NCBI RefSeq assembly: GCF_000186865.1
Contig: NW_008705564.1
Span: 1,233,158-1,251,750 of the forward strand
Direction: 5' to 3'
From: Aureococcus anophagefferens
Taxonomy: Eukaryota; Sar; Pelagophyceae; Pelagomonadales; Pelagomonadaceae
DNA length: 18,593 nucleotides
The notes beneath the pieces are model-generated. The model was given only the letters and a program-made list of their open reading frames with translations. It was not told where the DNA came from and made no database searches. Shown here one piece after another: positions 7,741 to 15,092 of the stretch. The translations under genes and the position numbers were made by a program. Position 1 is the stretch's first letter; every line of letters begins with the position of its first letter.

Positions 7741-8480
7741 ATGGGATTAGGCGCGTCGCGGGAGCGGCGGCGGCTCGAGGCGGAGCTCGCGGCCCGGGAC
7801 GAGCAGCTCGCGGCCATGAAGGCGCGCCTCGACGCCCTCGACGCCGCGGCGAGGGCCGAGCTGGACAAGGACGTCTTCACGGAGACCGTGCTGCCCTTCA
7901 CGTCCCAGGCATTGATGGGCAGCACGCTCGGCTACGCGTCGGGCTACACGCTCAAGCTCGTCGGCCGCGTCGCCGCCGTCGGCGTCGGCAGCGGCTTCAT
8001 CATGCTCCAGGGCCTGAGCTACCTCGGCTACGTCGACGTCGACTGGCGCAAGGTCGAGCGCGACTACACGCGCAAGCTCGACCGCGACGGCGACGGCGAG
8101 GTCTCGTCGAGCGACCTCGCGGCCATCGGCCGCGACGTCGGCGACGTGCTCGCGTTCAACCTGCCGGCGGGCACCAGCGTCGAGCGACAGGAGTGTTTTT
8201 TCGCGTGAATTTCGCCTGAAGATGTGAAGAAATCCGACCCCGTCGCACTTGGTAGGCGGGCACGGGCTTTACCGGTGGTCTCCTCTACGGCCTCAACGTC
8301 ACGGGCCTCACGCGCGCGGGCGGCCTCGCCGCCGTCGGCGGCCTCGGCGCGCGCGTGCTCCTCCCGCGCGTCGCGCTCGGCGGCGCGGCGGGCGCGGGCG
8401 CGACGACGATGCCCGCGGCGCTCGTGACGCTGAAGAAGCGCCTCGGCTTCGGGGACGACGACGACGCGGCGGCCCCGTGA
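7741..8480 (+). CDS. FUN14-family membrane protein with inserted EF-hand; two exons
   Basis: Exon 1 is 7741-8166 and exon 2 is 8256-8480, giving 216 residues. FUN14/FUNDC1 proteins sit in the outer membrane of mitochondria or plastids; FUNDC1 is a mitophagy receptor. Residues 1-45 form a charged coiled-coil stretch. FUN14 signature: TSQALMGSTLGYASGY (54-69), then GRVAAVGVGSGFIMLQGLSY (75-94), GYVDVDWRKVE (96-106). Residues 114-125 (DRDGDGEVSSSD) are a complete EF-hand loop with Asp at positions 1, 3, 5 and 12, before the second membrane part GFTGGLLYGL, encoded after the intron. The acidic C-terminus ends DDDDAAAP. No LC3-binding motif of the usual kind is evident at the N-terminus. If the alternative GT donor at 8179 is used, four residues are added. 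Convergent with the Sel1 gene, 26 bp apart. Confidence 0.85.
8167..8255 (+). other. Short intron flanked by an 8-bp duplication, possible decayed introner
   Basis: GCGGGCAC occurs at 8167-8174 and again at 8256-8263, right after TAG at 8253-8255. A GC-AG intron 8167-8255 (89 bp) precisely restores LPAGTGFTGG. A GT-AG alternative 8179-8255 also keeps frame, giving LPAGTSAGTGF. The 81-bp insert is AT-rich with stops in the exon frame. Its ends are only weakly inverted, and it lacks the core shared by the other introners. Confidence 0.65.
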
Positions 8481-8506
8481 GCGCGCGCTAGGTTAACCGG
8501 CCCGGC

Positions 8507-10243
8507 TCACGCGTCCTTCGGCATTTCGAAGCCCGGCGGCACGTCGTCGGACGGGTGCGACTGGATGACCTGGAACTCCTCGAGGTCCTCGGCGTCGCCC
8601 TTGAGCGCGCCGGACAGGTACTCGATCTTCCAGAGCGCCGCGGGCTTGCCGAAGGGGTCCTCGTAGTCCGACTCGTCCTTGCTCAGGTAGCCCGCGACGC
8701 GGCCGACGCTGAGGGTCGACACGTCGCCGATGACGGCGCGCGTGACCCACTGGCCCACGTAGGGGCCCTCCGTGCGCCACTCGGCCTCGCCGTCCGCGTG
8801 GTCCTCGGCCTCGGGCGCGGCGGAAGCCTCGGCGGCGGCGGGCGCGGCGGCGGCGGCGCCGTCGTCGCGCGCCGCGGGCACCTCGTAGTAGCTCTGGCGC
8901 GGGGGCGGCGGCCCCTTGCGCGCCGCCGGCGCCGCCGCGGCCGCCGCCGGCGCGGCCGCGGCCGCGAGCTCCTCGGCGGCGGCCGCGGCCCGGAGCTTCT
9001 CGCGCTCGGCCTCGGCGGCCTTCACCGCGGCGGCGGACTTGGGGACGAGGAGCGAGATGCGCTCGAGCTTCGCGTCGCCCGCGGCGCCGATGCGCCGGAT
9101 ACCCGCCTCGGCCTCGTCGTCGCCGTACTCGGACGCGCGGCAGTAGTAGTGGTACGCGGCGCGCCGGTCCGCGTCGACGCCGTCGCCGCCGCGCTCGAGC
9201 GCCTCGGCCGCGAGGAGCATGCAGACGAGGTGGCCCGCGTCCGCCGCGGCGCGCCAGGCCGCGACGGCGCCGGCGAAGTCGACGTCGAAGCCCAGGAGGC
9301 CGTCGCGGCGGCAGAGGCCGAGCACGTAGCGGCTCCGGCCGTCGCCGTCCGTCGCGGACTCGACCAGCGCCGCGCGGCCCTTGGCGAGGTCGACCTTGAG
9401 CTTCGTGACGCCGTTGACCTTCTCCGAGTTCTCCGGCGTGTACTTTTCGACGGGCGGAATCAGGCCGAGGCGCACGAGCGCCTCGACGTTGCCGTGGTGC
9501 GCGGCCTTGAGCCAGAGCTCCGTGTTCTCCTGGAGCCCGCGGACGTACTCGGCGTCGTTGCGGATGCGGAGCACGACCGGTGCGAGCTTCGCGAGGTCCC
9601 TTTCCTCGTCCTCGGAGAGGCGCGGCCGGTCCGGGGGCCGGTAGCGCACGTTCGGGTCCGGCTCGCCGTCTTCGTCCTCCTCCTCGTCCTCGTCCATCGG
9701 CGCGGCCTCGGGCGCGGGCGCGTCCTCGTCCATGGGCGCCGCCGGCGCCGCCTCCGCCGGCGCGGGCTCCGCCGCGGGCGCGGGCTCCTCCGCCGGTGCC
9801 TCCTCTTCCATGGGCGCGGGCTCCTCCGCCGGTTCCTCCTCCTCCTCCTCCTCGTCGTCGTCGTCGTCGTCGTCGTCGACCGCGTCCTCCGCGTACGACT
9901 TCGTCGCGAGCGACCGTCGGGATCGCGTCGATATCGCCGGCTCGGGCTCGGGCGCGTCGCGCGCCACGCGGTCGTGGAGCGCCCGCCGCGCGGCGGGCTT
10001 GAGCGCCTCGTAGGCGTCCGCCGGCGCGCCGAGCCGCGCGGCGACGGCCGCCGTGAGCGCGCGCAGGGTCAGCGTACCGTCGTCGTAGGCCTGGGCGACC
10101 TCGCGGTCCTCGGCGTCGCCGTCGAGCAGCTCCGCCGCCGTCTTCGCGACGGTGGCGTCGTCGGGGACTCCCGGGGCGCCGGGCGCCGGGGGCGACTCGA
10201 CGCTCATCATCATCTCGTCCGGCGGGCCCTCGACCTCCTCCAT
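8507..10243 (-). CDS. Acidic Sel1-repeat protein with Tudor-like C-terminal domain
   Basis: 578 residues from the ATG at 10243, which has a strong context (A at -3, G at +4); the longer frame begins with a non-ATG codon. Residues 119-200 are a very acidic, Pro/Ala/Met-interrupted low-complexity tract, including eight Asp then seven Glu. Residues about 240-390 resemble Sel1/TPR-like repeats: ELWLKAAHHGNVEALVRLG (242-260), SRYVLGLCRRDGLLGFD (304-320), AVAAWRAAADAGHLV (326-340), AAYHYYCRASEYGDDEA (362-378). Residues 405-480 are Ala-rich linker. Residues 493-562 (YVGQWVTR...SVGRVAGYL...ALWKIEYL...EDLEEFQV) match the Tudor-like fold with an EDLEE ending that is common in stramenopile chromatin or ubiquitin proteins. 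Probably a nuclear adaptor; function unknown. No signal peptide. Confidence 0.72.
   Translation of the reverse strand: MEEVEGPPDEMMMSVESPPAPGAPGVPDDATVAKTAAELLDGDAEDREVAQAYDDGTLTLRALTAAVAARLGAPADAYEALKPAARRALHDRVARDAPEPEPAISTRSRRSLATKSYAEDAVDDDDDDDDEEEEEEEPAEEPAPMEEEAPAEEPAPAAEPAPAEAAPAAPMDEDAPAPEAAPMDEDEEEDEDGEPDPNVRYRPPDRPRLSEDEERDLAKLAPVVLRIRNDAEYVRGLQENTELWLKAAHHGNVEALVRLGLIPPVEKYTPENSEKVNGVTKLKVDLAKGRAALVESATDGDGRSRYVLGLCRRDGLLGFDVDFAGAVAAWRAAADAGHLVCMLLAAEALERGGDGVDADRRAAYHYYCRASEYGDDEAEAGIRRIGAAGDAKLERISLLVPKSAAAVKAAEAEREKLRAAAAAEELAAAAAPAAAAAAPAARKGPPPPRQSYYEVPAARDDGAAAAAPAAAEASAAPEAEDHADGEAEWRTEGPYVGQWVTRAVIGDVSTLSVGRVAGYLSKDESDYEDPFGKPAALWKIEYLSGALKGDAEDLEEFQVIQSHPSDDVPPGFEMPKDA
9834..9878. 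repeat. Trinucleotide microsatellite inside the acidic tract
   Basis: A run of TCC repeats followed directly by GTC/TCG repeats. On the minus strand it encodes consecutive Asp then Glu (residues about 123-137 of the Sel1 protein), so length changes keep frame. Confidence 0.9.
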
Positions 10244-10461
10244 TTTGCCTTTGAACGCGATCTGGCGACTCCTTCTCAGCGCCAGACGGCCCGACACGAC
10301 GCCTGACACGCCTCCCGACCGCTCGAGGCGTCGACCGACGCCTCCAACCCCTCAAAGGCGCCGATCGTAGGCCTCAGCCAGTGACGCAGGCCTGCCGGGA
10401 CTAGATATGGGCGCGCCACTAATCTCGCCACTCGTGAAGAAAACCACCGCGAGTCGGACCG
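10244..10461. other. Intergenic region between the Sel1 and SDR genes
   Basis: 218 bp holding the upstream region of the Sel1 gene and the 3' flank of the SDR gene, both on minus. A short inverted repeat GAGGCGT...ACGCCTC lies near 10324-10343. No further gene is seen. Confidence 0.4.
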
Positions 10462-11576
10462 TCACGCGCTTACGCCGCTATGGATCCGCGCGAGCCCCTC
10501 CCGGTAGGTGGGCGCGACGAGGTCGTAGATCGCCCGGAGCTTGGCGTTGCGGCACCGCTTGGCGCCCGCGGAGCGCGCCGCGCGCAGGGCGACCGTGGGC
10601 TCGCGCGCCCTGAGCTCGCCTGCGCCCGTGAGCTCGCGCGCGAAGGCGACGACGTCCGCGCGCGGCGCCGGGTCGTCGTCGACGACGTTGACGACGTCGC
10701 CGCGCGCGCCGGCCGCCGCGAGGGCGACGAGGGCGCCGCAGACGTCGTCGACGAGCACGCGGTTCACGGGCTTGCCCGGCGCGCCCCGCCGCGTCGGCGC
10801 CGCGCGGCTCGCGTCGAGCAGCGACCGGCCCGGCCCGTAGATGCCGCCGAGGCGCAGGACGACGCCCCCGCGGGCGACGTAGGCGGCCTCGGCGCGAACC
10901 CGCGCGGCCTCGCGCGCGCCGGCGCCGCGAAGCTCCGCGGCCTCGTCGATCCAGGCGCCGCCGTGGTCGCCGTAGACGCCTGGGCAGCACAATAGTGATT
11001 CAACGTCGCTTCAACGTGAGTGTTCCGCGCGCGCGCGTTACGGAAAAAACATCCACGCTTCGATATCGTTCCGAGAGATGATCGCTCGTCCAAAAATCAG
11101 CCGAAACGAGTGGAAAATGGCCGAGATCGGAGCCTTTGAAGTTGGGAATTTCGCTCTCTTGTCCTGCCCTGGTAGACGCCCGTGGTAGACAGGTACGCGG
11201 CCCAGCACCCGTCGGGGAGCCCGTGGAGCGCGAGGAGCGGGTCCGCGTCGCCGTCGGCGATGGGCGGCATCGTCGACACCACGTGCGTCGCCGCGCCGAG
11301 CGCCGCCTCGCCGGCGCCGTCGAGGCCGCGGTAGGCGTCGTCGAGGTCGAAGACGCGCGCGTCGAGCCAGGGGTGGTCGCGCCGCAGCGCCGCGGCGCGC
11401 TCCTCGGACCGCGCGGACCCGGCGATCGCGCAGGCCGGGTAGGCCGCCCGGAAGGCCCGGGCGGCGCGCAGGCCGCAGTAGCCCAGGCCGGCGACGAAGA
11501 GCCGCTGCGGCGGCGCCGTCGGCGGCGCCGTGCGGAGCGACGCCGCGACGATCGGGAGCAGCGCGTACCGGCGCAT
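10462..11576 (-). CDS. NAD(P)-dependent epimerase/dehydratase-like SDR; two exons
   Basis: Exon 1 is 11576-11180 and exon 2 is 10979-10462, giving 304 residues across a G|GC glycine junction. Extended short-chain dehydrogenase (nucleotide-sugar-epimerase superfamily, closest in feel to YeeZ/WcaG-type proteins). Rossmann motif VAGLGYCGLRAA at about 28-39. STMPP near 95 lies at the end of a beta strand as in this family. STTGVYGDHGGAWIDE, formed only after splicing, carries the conserved Ser and Tyr and typical YGD..G.W.DE sequence. LRLGGIYGPGRSLLDA and NRVLVDDV follow as in epimerases. The start MRRYALLPIVAASLRTAPP may be a weak targeting peptide. Substrate unknown. Head-to-head with the HECT gene. 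Confidence 0.85.
10980..11171. mobile_element. Introner element in the SDR gene
   Basis: 192 bp with imperfect inverted termini: CTGGGCAGCACAATAG at 10980 against CAGGGCAGGACAAGAG on the opposite strand at 11171, 13 of 16 matching. Target duplication GTAGACGC at 10972-10979 and 11172-11179 (GCGTCTAC on the coding strand). Intron 11179-10980: GC donor from the target copy, CCCAG acceptor from the element. Splicing restores ACG GGC GTC TAC GGC exactly. The core TCCAAAAATCAGCCGAA links it to the other two elements although its termini differ, so it is probably a related subfamily. Confidence 0.86.
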
Positions 11577-11791
11577 CGCTACGGTGCGGCGTCGCACCGG
11601 AGCGCTTGCCGCAAGCAGAAGGCTCTCTTCCAGATGAGGCGTTTTTTGCCGCAAGCAAAGCACTCTCTCAAAAGTCGATGATGCACAAAAGATGCACCGG
11701 CGTTGCACCTTCTCGTGTTCTCAGCCGCGAACGATGGGATGCCCCCCTTGCGACGGTCGGGCTCGTAAGTAGCCTGCTCCGAACGACGACG
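11577..11791. promoter_or_regulatory. Divergent upstream region, SDR and HECT genes, with repeated TTGCCGCAAGCA
   Basis: 215 bp. The 12-mer TTGCCGCAAGCA occurs at 11606-11617 and 11646-11657, each followed by an AG-rich stretch and CTCTC. TTGCCGCAA is itself a near-palindrome. An alternative HECT start codon pair lies at 11678 and 11681. The repeated motif could be a transcription factor site. Confidence 0.45.
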
Positions 11792-13439
11792 ATGGGCTGC
11801 TCGCTCCCCGTGTGGGCCGTCGCACTCTTCGGCGACGCGCCCGCGCTCCTTTTCGGGGATCTCCCACCATGGTGGGTCGTCGCCCTCGCCAGCGTTGTGG
11901 CGACGTGGTGGCTCGCGCGGCGCCCGGCGGCGACGTGGTGGCTCGCGCGGCGCCCGGCGGCACACACCCCAAAGACGACGACTCCGGGTCCGGCCGACGG
12001 GCAGTGGTGCGCGCTGGGCACCGCGCCGCCCGCCGCCATCGAGCGGCTCTTCCAGGCGGCCGAGAACCGCTTCAAGGTGCGGCTCCGCTCGGACACACAA
12101 ACACGAAACTCCCCGGACACGATCCTGGACCGCTGCCGCGCGCTGAACGCGGCGCTCGACGTCGACGCCTACGACCCCTGCGCGTCGCCCGCGCGCGTCC
12201 GCGGCGCGTCGCGCGCGCGGCCCTTCTCGTCCGCGGCGGCGGCGATCCTCGAGGCGACGCGCGCGGACCTCCTCGCGGGCTGCGACGTGACCTTTGAGAA
12301 CGAGGCGGCCGCGGACGCGGGCGGCGTGCTCCGCGACTTCTGCTCGGCGGCGGCCGCGGAGCTCGCGGGCCCCGCGGGGCTGCTGCGGCCCCTCCGCGAC
12401 GGCACGCTCGTGCTGGCGCCGCCGGCGCCGCCGGGCGCGCCGGAGTCGTGGCTCGACGACCTCGAGGGCGCCGCCGCCGCGGCCCTCGGCGACGCGCCGC
12501 CGCTCGACGCGCTCCTCGGGGCCTACGGCGCGCTCGAGGGCGGCGACGCGCGCGACGTCGGCCTCCAGAAGCGCCTCGAGTTCGGCGCCGCGGGGCCCGA
12601 GCGCCTCGCGCGCGTCATGGCCTTCGGGCGCCTCGTCGGCGCCGTCGTCGCCTGGAGCGCGCGGTCGCTCGCGTCCACGATGGGCGAACACGGCGGCGCC
12701 TCGCCGACGCTCGGCGTGCCCCTCGCGCGGTCCGTCGCCAAGCTTGTCACGGGCGAGGACGTCGACGCGTCGGACGCGCGCGCGCTCGACGCCCAGTTCT
12801 ACGAGACGCGCGTCGCGTGCGTGCTCCGGCCCGGCGGCGTCGACGCGCTCCGGGACGCGCTCGGCGTCGACGGGCCGCTGAGGTTCGTCTGGTACGACCT
12901 GCGGACGGGCGCGGCGCGCGAGCCGCTCCACGAGGGCGGCGAGGACGAGGTCGTGACGGCCGCGAACGCGGACCGCTACCTGCGCGAGACCGCGGAGCGC
13001 GTGCTCCTCGGCGCGGTGCGGCGCGAGGCCGAGGCCTTCGTCCTCGGCGTCGACTCGGTGCTCGGCGACCGCCGCCGGCTCCTCGCCGCCGACGACGCGC
13101 TGCTGCTGTTGGCGGGATTGGACGAAGTCGACGTCGGACGGCGCCGCGGCCGAGGCGCTCGCGGCGGCGTTCTTCGAGCTCGTCGAATCGTACGACGGCG
13201 AGGCTCGCGCGCGGCTCCTCCTCTTCGCGACGGGCTACGCGCGGCTCCCGCCGGGCGGCTTCGCGCGCCTCGCGCCGAGGCTGACCGTGACCGTCGACGT
13301 GCGCGGCGACCCGGCGCGCCTCCCGACGGCCCACACGTGCTTCAACGCGCTCACGCTGCCGCCCTACGCGTCCCGCGCCGACCTCGCCGCGAAGCTCGGC
13401 GTCGCCCTCGCCCACGGCGCCCACTTCGGCCTGCGCTAG
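11792..13439 (+). CDS. Membrane-anchored HECT-type E3 ubiquitin ligase, with a one-base frame break near 13117
   Basis: The first frame runs 11792-13117 (442 residues) and the C-lobe continues one base out of phase from about 13119 to TAG at 13437-13439 (106 residues). Residues 26-42 (PPWWVVALASVVATWWL) are hydrophobic and likely an anchor. HECT N-lobe: DVTFENEAAADAGGVLRDF (165-183, usually F.gE...DaGG), FGRLVGAVVA (278-287), LGVPLARSVAKLVTGE (307-322), LDAQFY (332-337), NADRYLRETAERVLLGAVR (392-410). C-lobe: LLLFATGYARLPPGGFARL, then the catalytic Cys in PTAHTCFNALTLPPY (codon 13338-13340). The break falls where the family has a conserved W, and TGG is present in the downstream frame. A sequencing or assembly error, a real mutation or an unseen intron could explain it. 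ATG at 11678 is an alternative start. Confidence 0.78.
11901..11960. repeat. Perfect tandem duplication, 2 x 30 bp, in the HECT N-terminus
   Basis: Units 11901-11930 and 11931-11960 are identical. Ten codons each, so frame is kept. The product is a doubled WWLARRPAAT segment at the cytosolic or luminal border of the membrane segment. Confidence 0.92.
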
Positions 13440-13690
13440 GTGGCCGGGGGGGCGGCAGCCGGGTAGAGCAGCCGGGCTAAGGCGCATTGCGCGCGACGGC
13501 GCCCGTCGTCGGTGACTGAGAGCCTCTGTTGCCTCGTCAGCTTCGCAGGGCACTGCGGCGACGCCTCGCGTCCTCGCATGCGGCGTGTGAGGCGCCGCAA
13601 GCGGCGTGGTCGGTGAAGCCTTCAACAACCTCGGCAGAGCTCGAAGCGGCGTTCGCCGTCGCGCGTCTCCGCAGCCGAATCGCAGTCGCG
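13440..13690. other. Intergenic region between HECT gene and the 13691 gene
   Basis: 251 bp holding the HECT 3' flank and the promoter of the next gene. A small hairpin CGCCGC-AA-GCGGCG lies near 13592-13605. No gene or tRNA was recognised. Confidence 0.4.
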
Positions 13691-14977
13691 ATGGAGGACC
13701 TCGAGAGCCTGAGCGGCTTCAAGCGGACCAAGGGCGGGTCGAACCAGACGGAGCCGGCGCTCATCGTGAAGCGGAACACGTGCTGCCGCTGGCTCTCCGT
13801 CGTGGGCCTCCTGCTGACCATCGCGGGCTTCGCCGTCTACAACAGCGACGCGGCGCTCAAGGCCATCGCGCCCGTGCTCGCGGAGCGGCGCGCCATGTTC
13901 CGGCTGAGCCAGCACAACATGCACAGCCGCTTCACGGCGCTGGGCCAGGAGCTCGAGCAGCACCTCGAGGCCGACATGCGCGAGCGGGAGATCGCGTTGA
14001 AACTCCGCGCGCGGCTGCGGCTGCTCGAGCGGACGCACCGGCAGAACGTGACGCGCGCGCTCGACGCCGCGGCCATCGGCACGGAGGCGTTCACCTTCGA
14101 GAGCCGCGACGCCGTGAAGCCCTACGTGGAGAGCGCCGTCGACGCGCTGTTCGAGGAGATGCGGCTCATCCTCGAGGACCGGATCCTCCAGCCCATGCTC
14201 GCGTCCGGGTCCGCGGCGACGGACCGCCGCGACCACCTCCACGACGAGCTGCTGGAGGAGCTGCGGCGCGACAAGGTCGAGCGCGACGCCTTCCTCCGGA
14301 AGAAGCACCAGCTGCCGGGGGATTTGGACGGCGACGGCTTCGTCGAGGACACGGATTTGGACGGCTACGCGAACCAGCGCTGGATCGACGAGGCCTACGA
14401 CGAGGAGGCGGCGGCGAAGCGCGACGAGGAGTGGCGGAAGGAGGTCGTCGAGCACTTCGTGGAGCAGTTCACGCGCCACTTCAACGACACGGCGACCGTC
14501 GAGGACGGCTTGGAGCCGCGCGCGAAGCTCACGGAGGACGACGCGCTCTACGGCGAGCTCGTGGCCATCGGCGACAACCTCGGGTTCCCCGGCGCGTGGC
14601 ACGACGTGAGCTCCAACGAGACGGTGCCGCAGCTGAGCTGGCGCGACGCGGAAGCCGAGCTGAAGCGGCTGGAGCCGGAATTGAAGAAGTTCCGCTGCCA
14701 CACCTTCGAGCCGTCGGCGCCGCCGGAGGACGACGAGTACGACTACATGCAGATCCACAACGTCGAGCACTACGTCTCCGAGATGCGGTGGCACGCGCGG
14801 CTCAACAGCCACAAGCAGGACGTCCTCGAGTACCTCGACCGCCACGGCCACGGCGGCATGGAGACCATGGACCTCGTCGAGCGCCTCGAGACCCTCGAGG
14901 GCGAGAAGGTCTTCCCTTCCTTCTGGCTCTTCCACAGCCCGGGCGCCTGGGACGACTACCGCTACGGCGACTGGTGA
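13691..14977 (+). CDS. Single-pass membrane protein with coiled coil and a Ca-binding-type loop, family not recognised
   Basis: 428 residues. The ATG at 13691 is taken as start because the upstream part of the frame is Arg/Ala-rich shadow sequence. Residues 34-50 (WLSVVGLLLTIAGFAVY) are a membrane segment after a basic N-terminus, so most of the protein is probably extracytosolic (type II). That is supported by possible N-glycosylation sites NVT (120), FNDT and SNET. Residues about 60-130 are a charged coiled coil. Residues 212-223 (DLDGDGFVEDTD) match a 12-residue EF-hand-type loop, followed at once by DLDG. The C-terminal half is rich in acidic and aromatic residues and ends DDYRYGDW. No enzyme motif is seen. 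It converges on the tyrosinase gene, 115 bp away. Confidence 0.7.
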   Translation: MEDLESLSGFKRTKGGSNQTEPALIVKRNTCCRWLSVVGLLLTIAGFAVYNSDAALKAIAPVLAERRAMFRLSQHNMHSRFTALGQELEQHLEADMREREIALKLRARLRLLERTHRQNVTRALDAAAIGTEAFTFESRDAVKPYVESAVDALFEEMRLILEDRILQPMLASGSAATDRRDHLHDELLEELRRDKVERDAFLRKKHQLPGDLDGDGFVEDTDLDGYANQRWIDEAYDEEAAAKRDEEWRKEVVEHFVEQFTRHFNDTATVEDGLEPRAKLTEDDALYGELVAIGDNLGFPGAWHDVSSNETVPQLSWRDAEAELKRLEPELKKFRCHTFEPSAPPEDDEYDYMQIHNVEHYVSEMRWHARLNSHKQDVLEYLDRHGHGGMETMDLVERLETLEGEKVFPSFWLFHSPGAWDDYRYGDW

Positions 14978-15092
14978 GCGGCCCCCGCGAGCGCCGGATC
15001 GCCCGCGCGCGGCCGGGCCGCGTAGTAAGCCGCGGAACCGCGGTCGTCCCCGCGGCGGTCGAGCCCAGCACACTGGAAGGTCGATACGGGGC

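Noticed and set aside
13456..13540. tRNA-like stretch (gggtagagcagccgggctaaggc)
   Set aside because: It recalls a D-arm, but no acceptor stem, anticodon arm and T-arm could be aligned around it.
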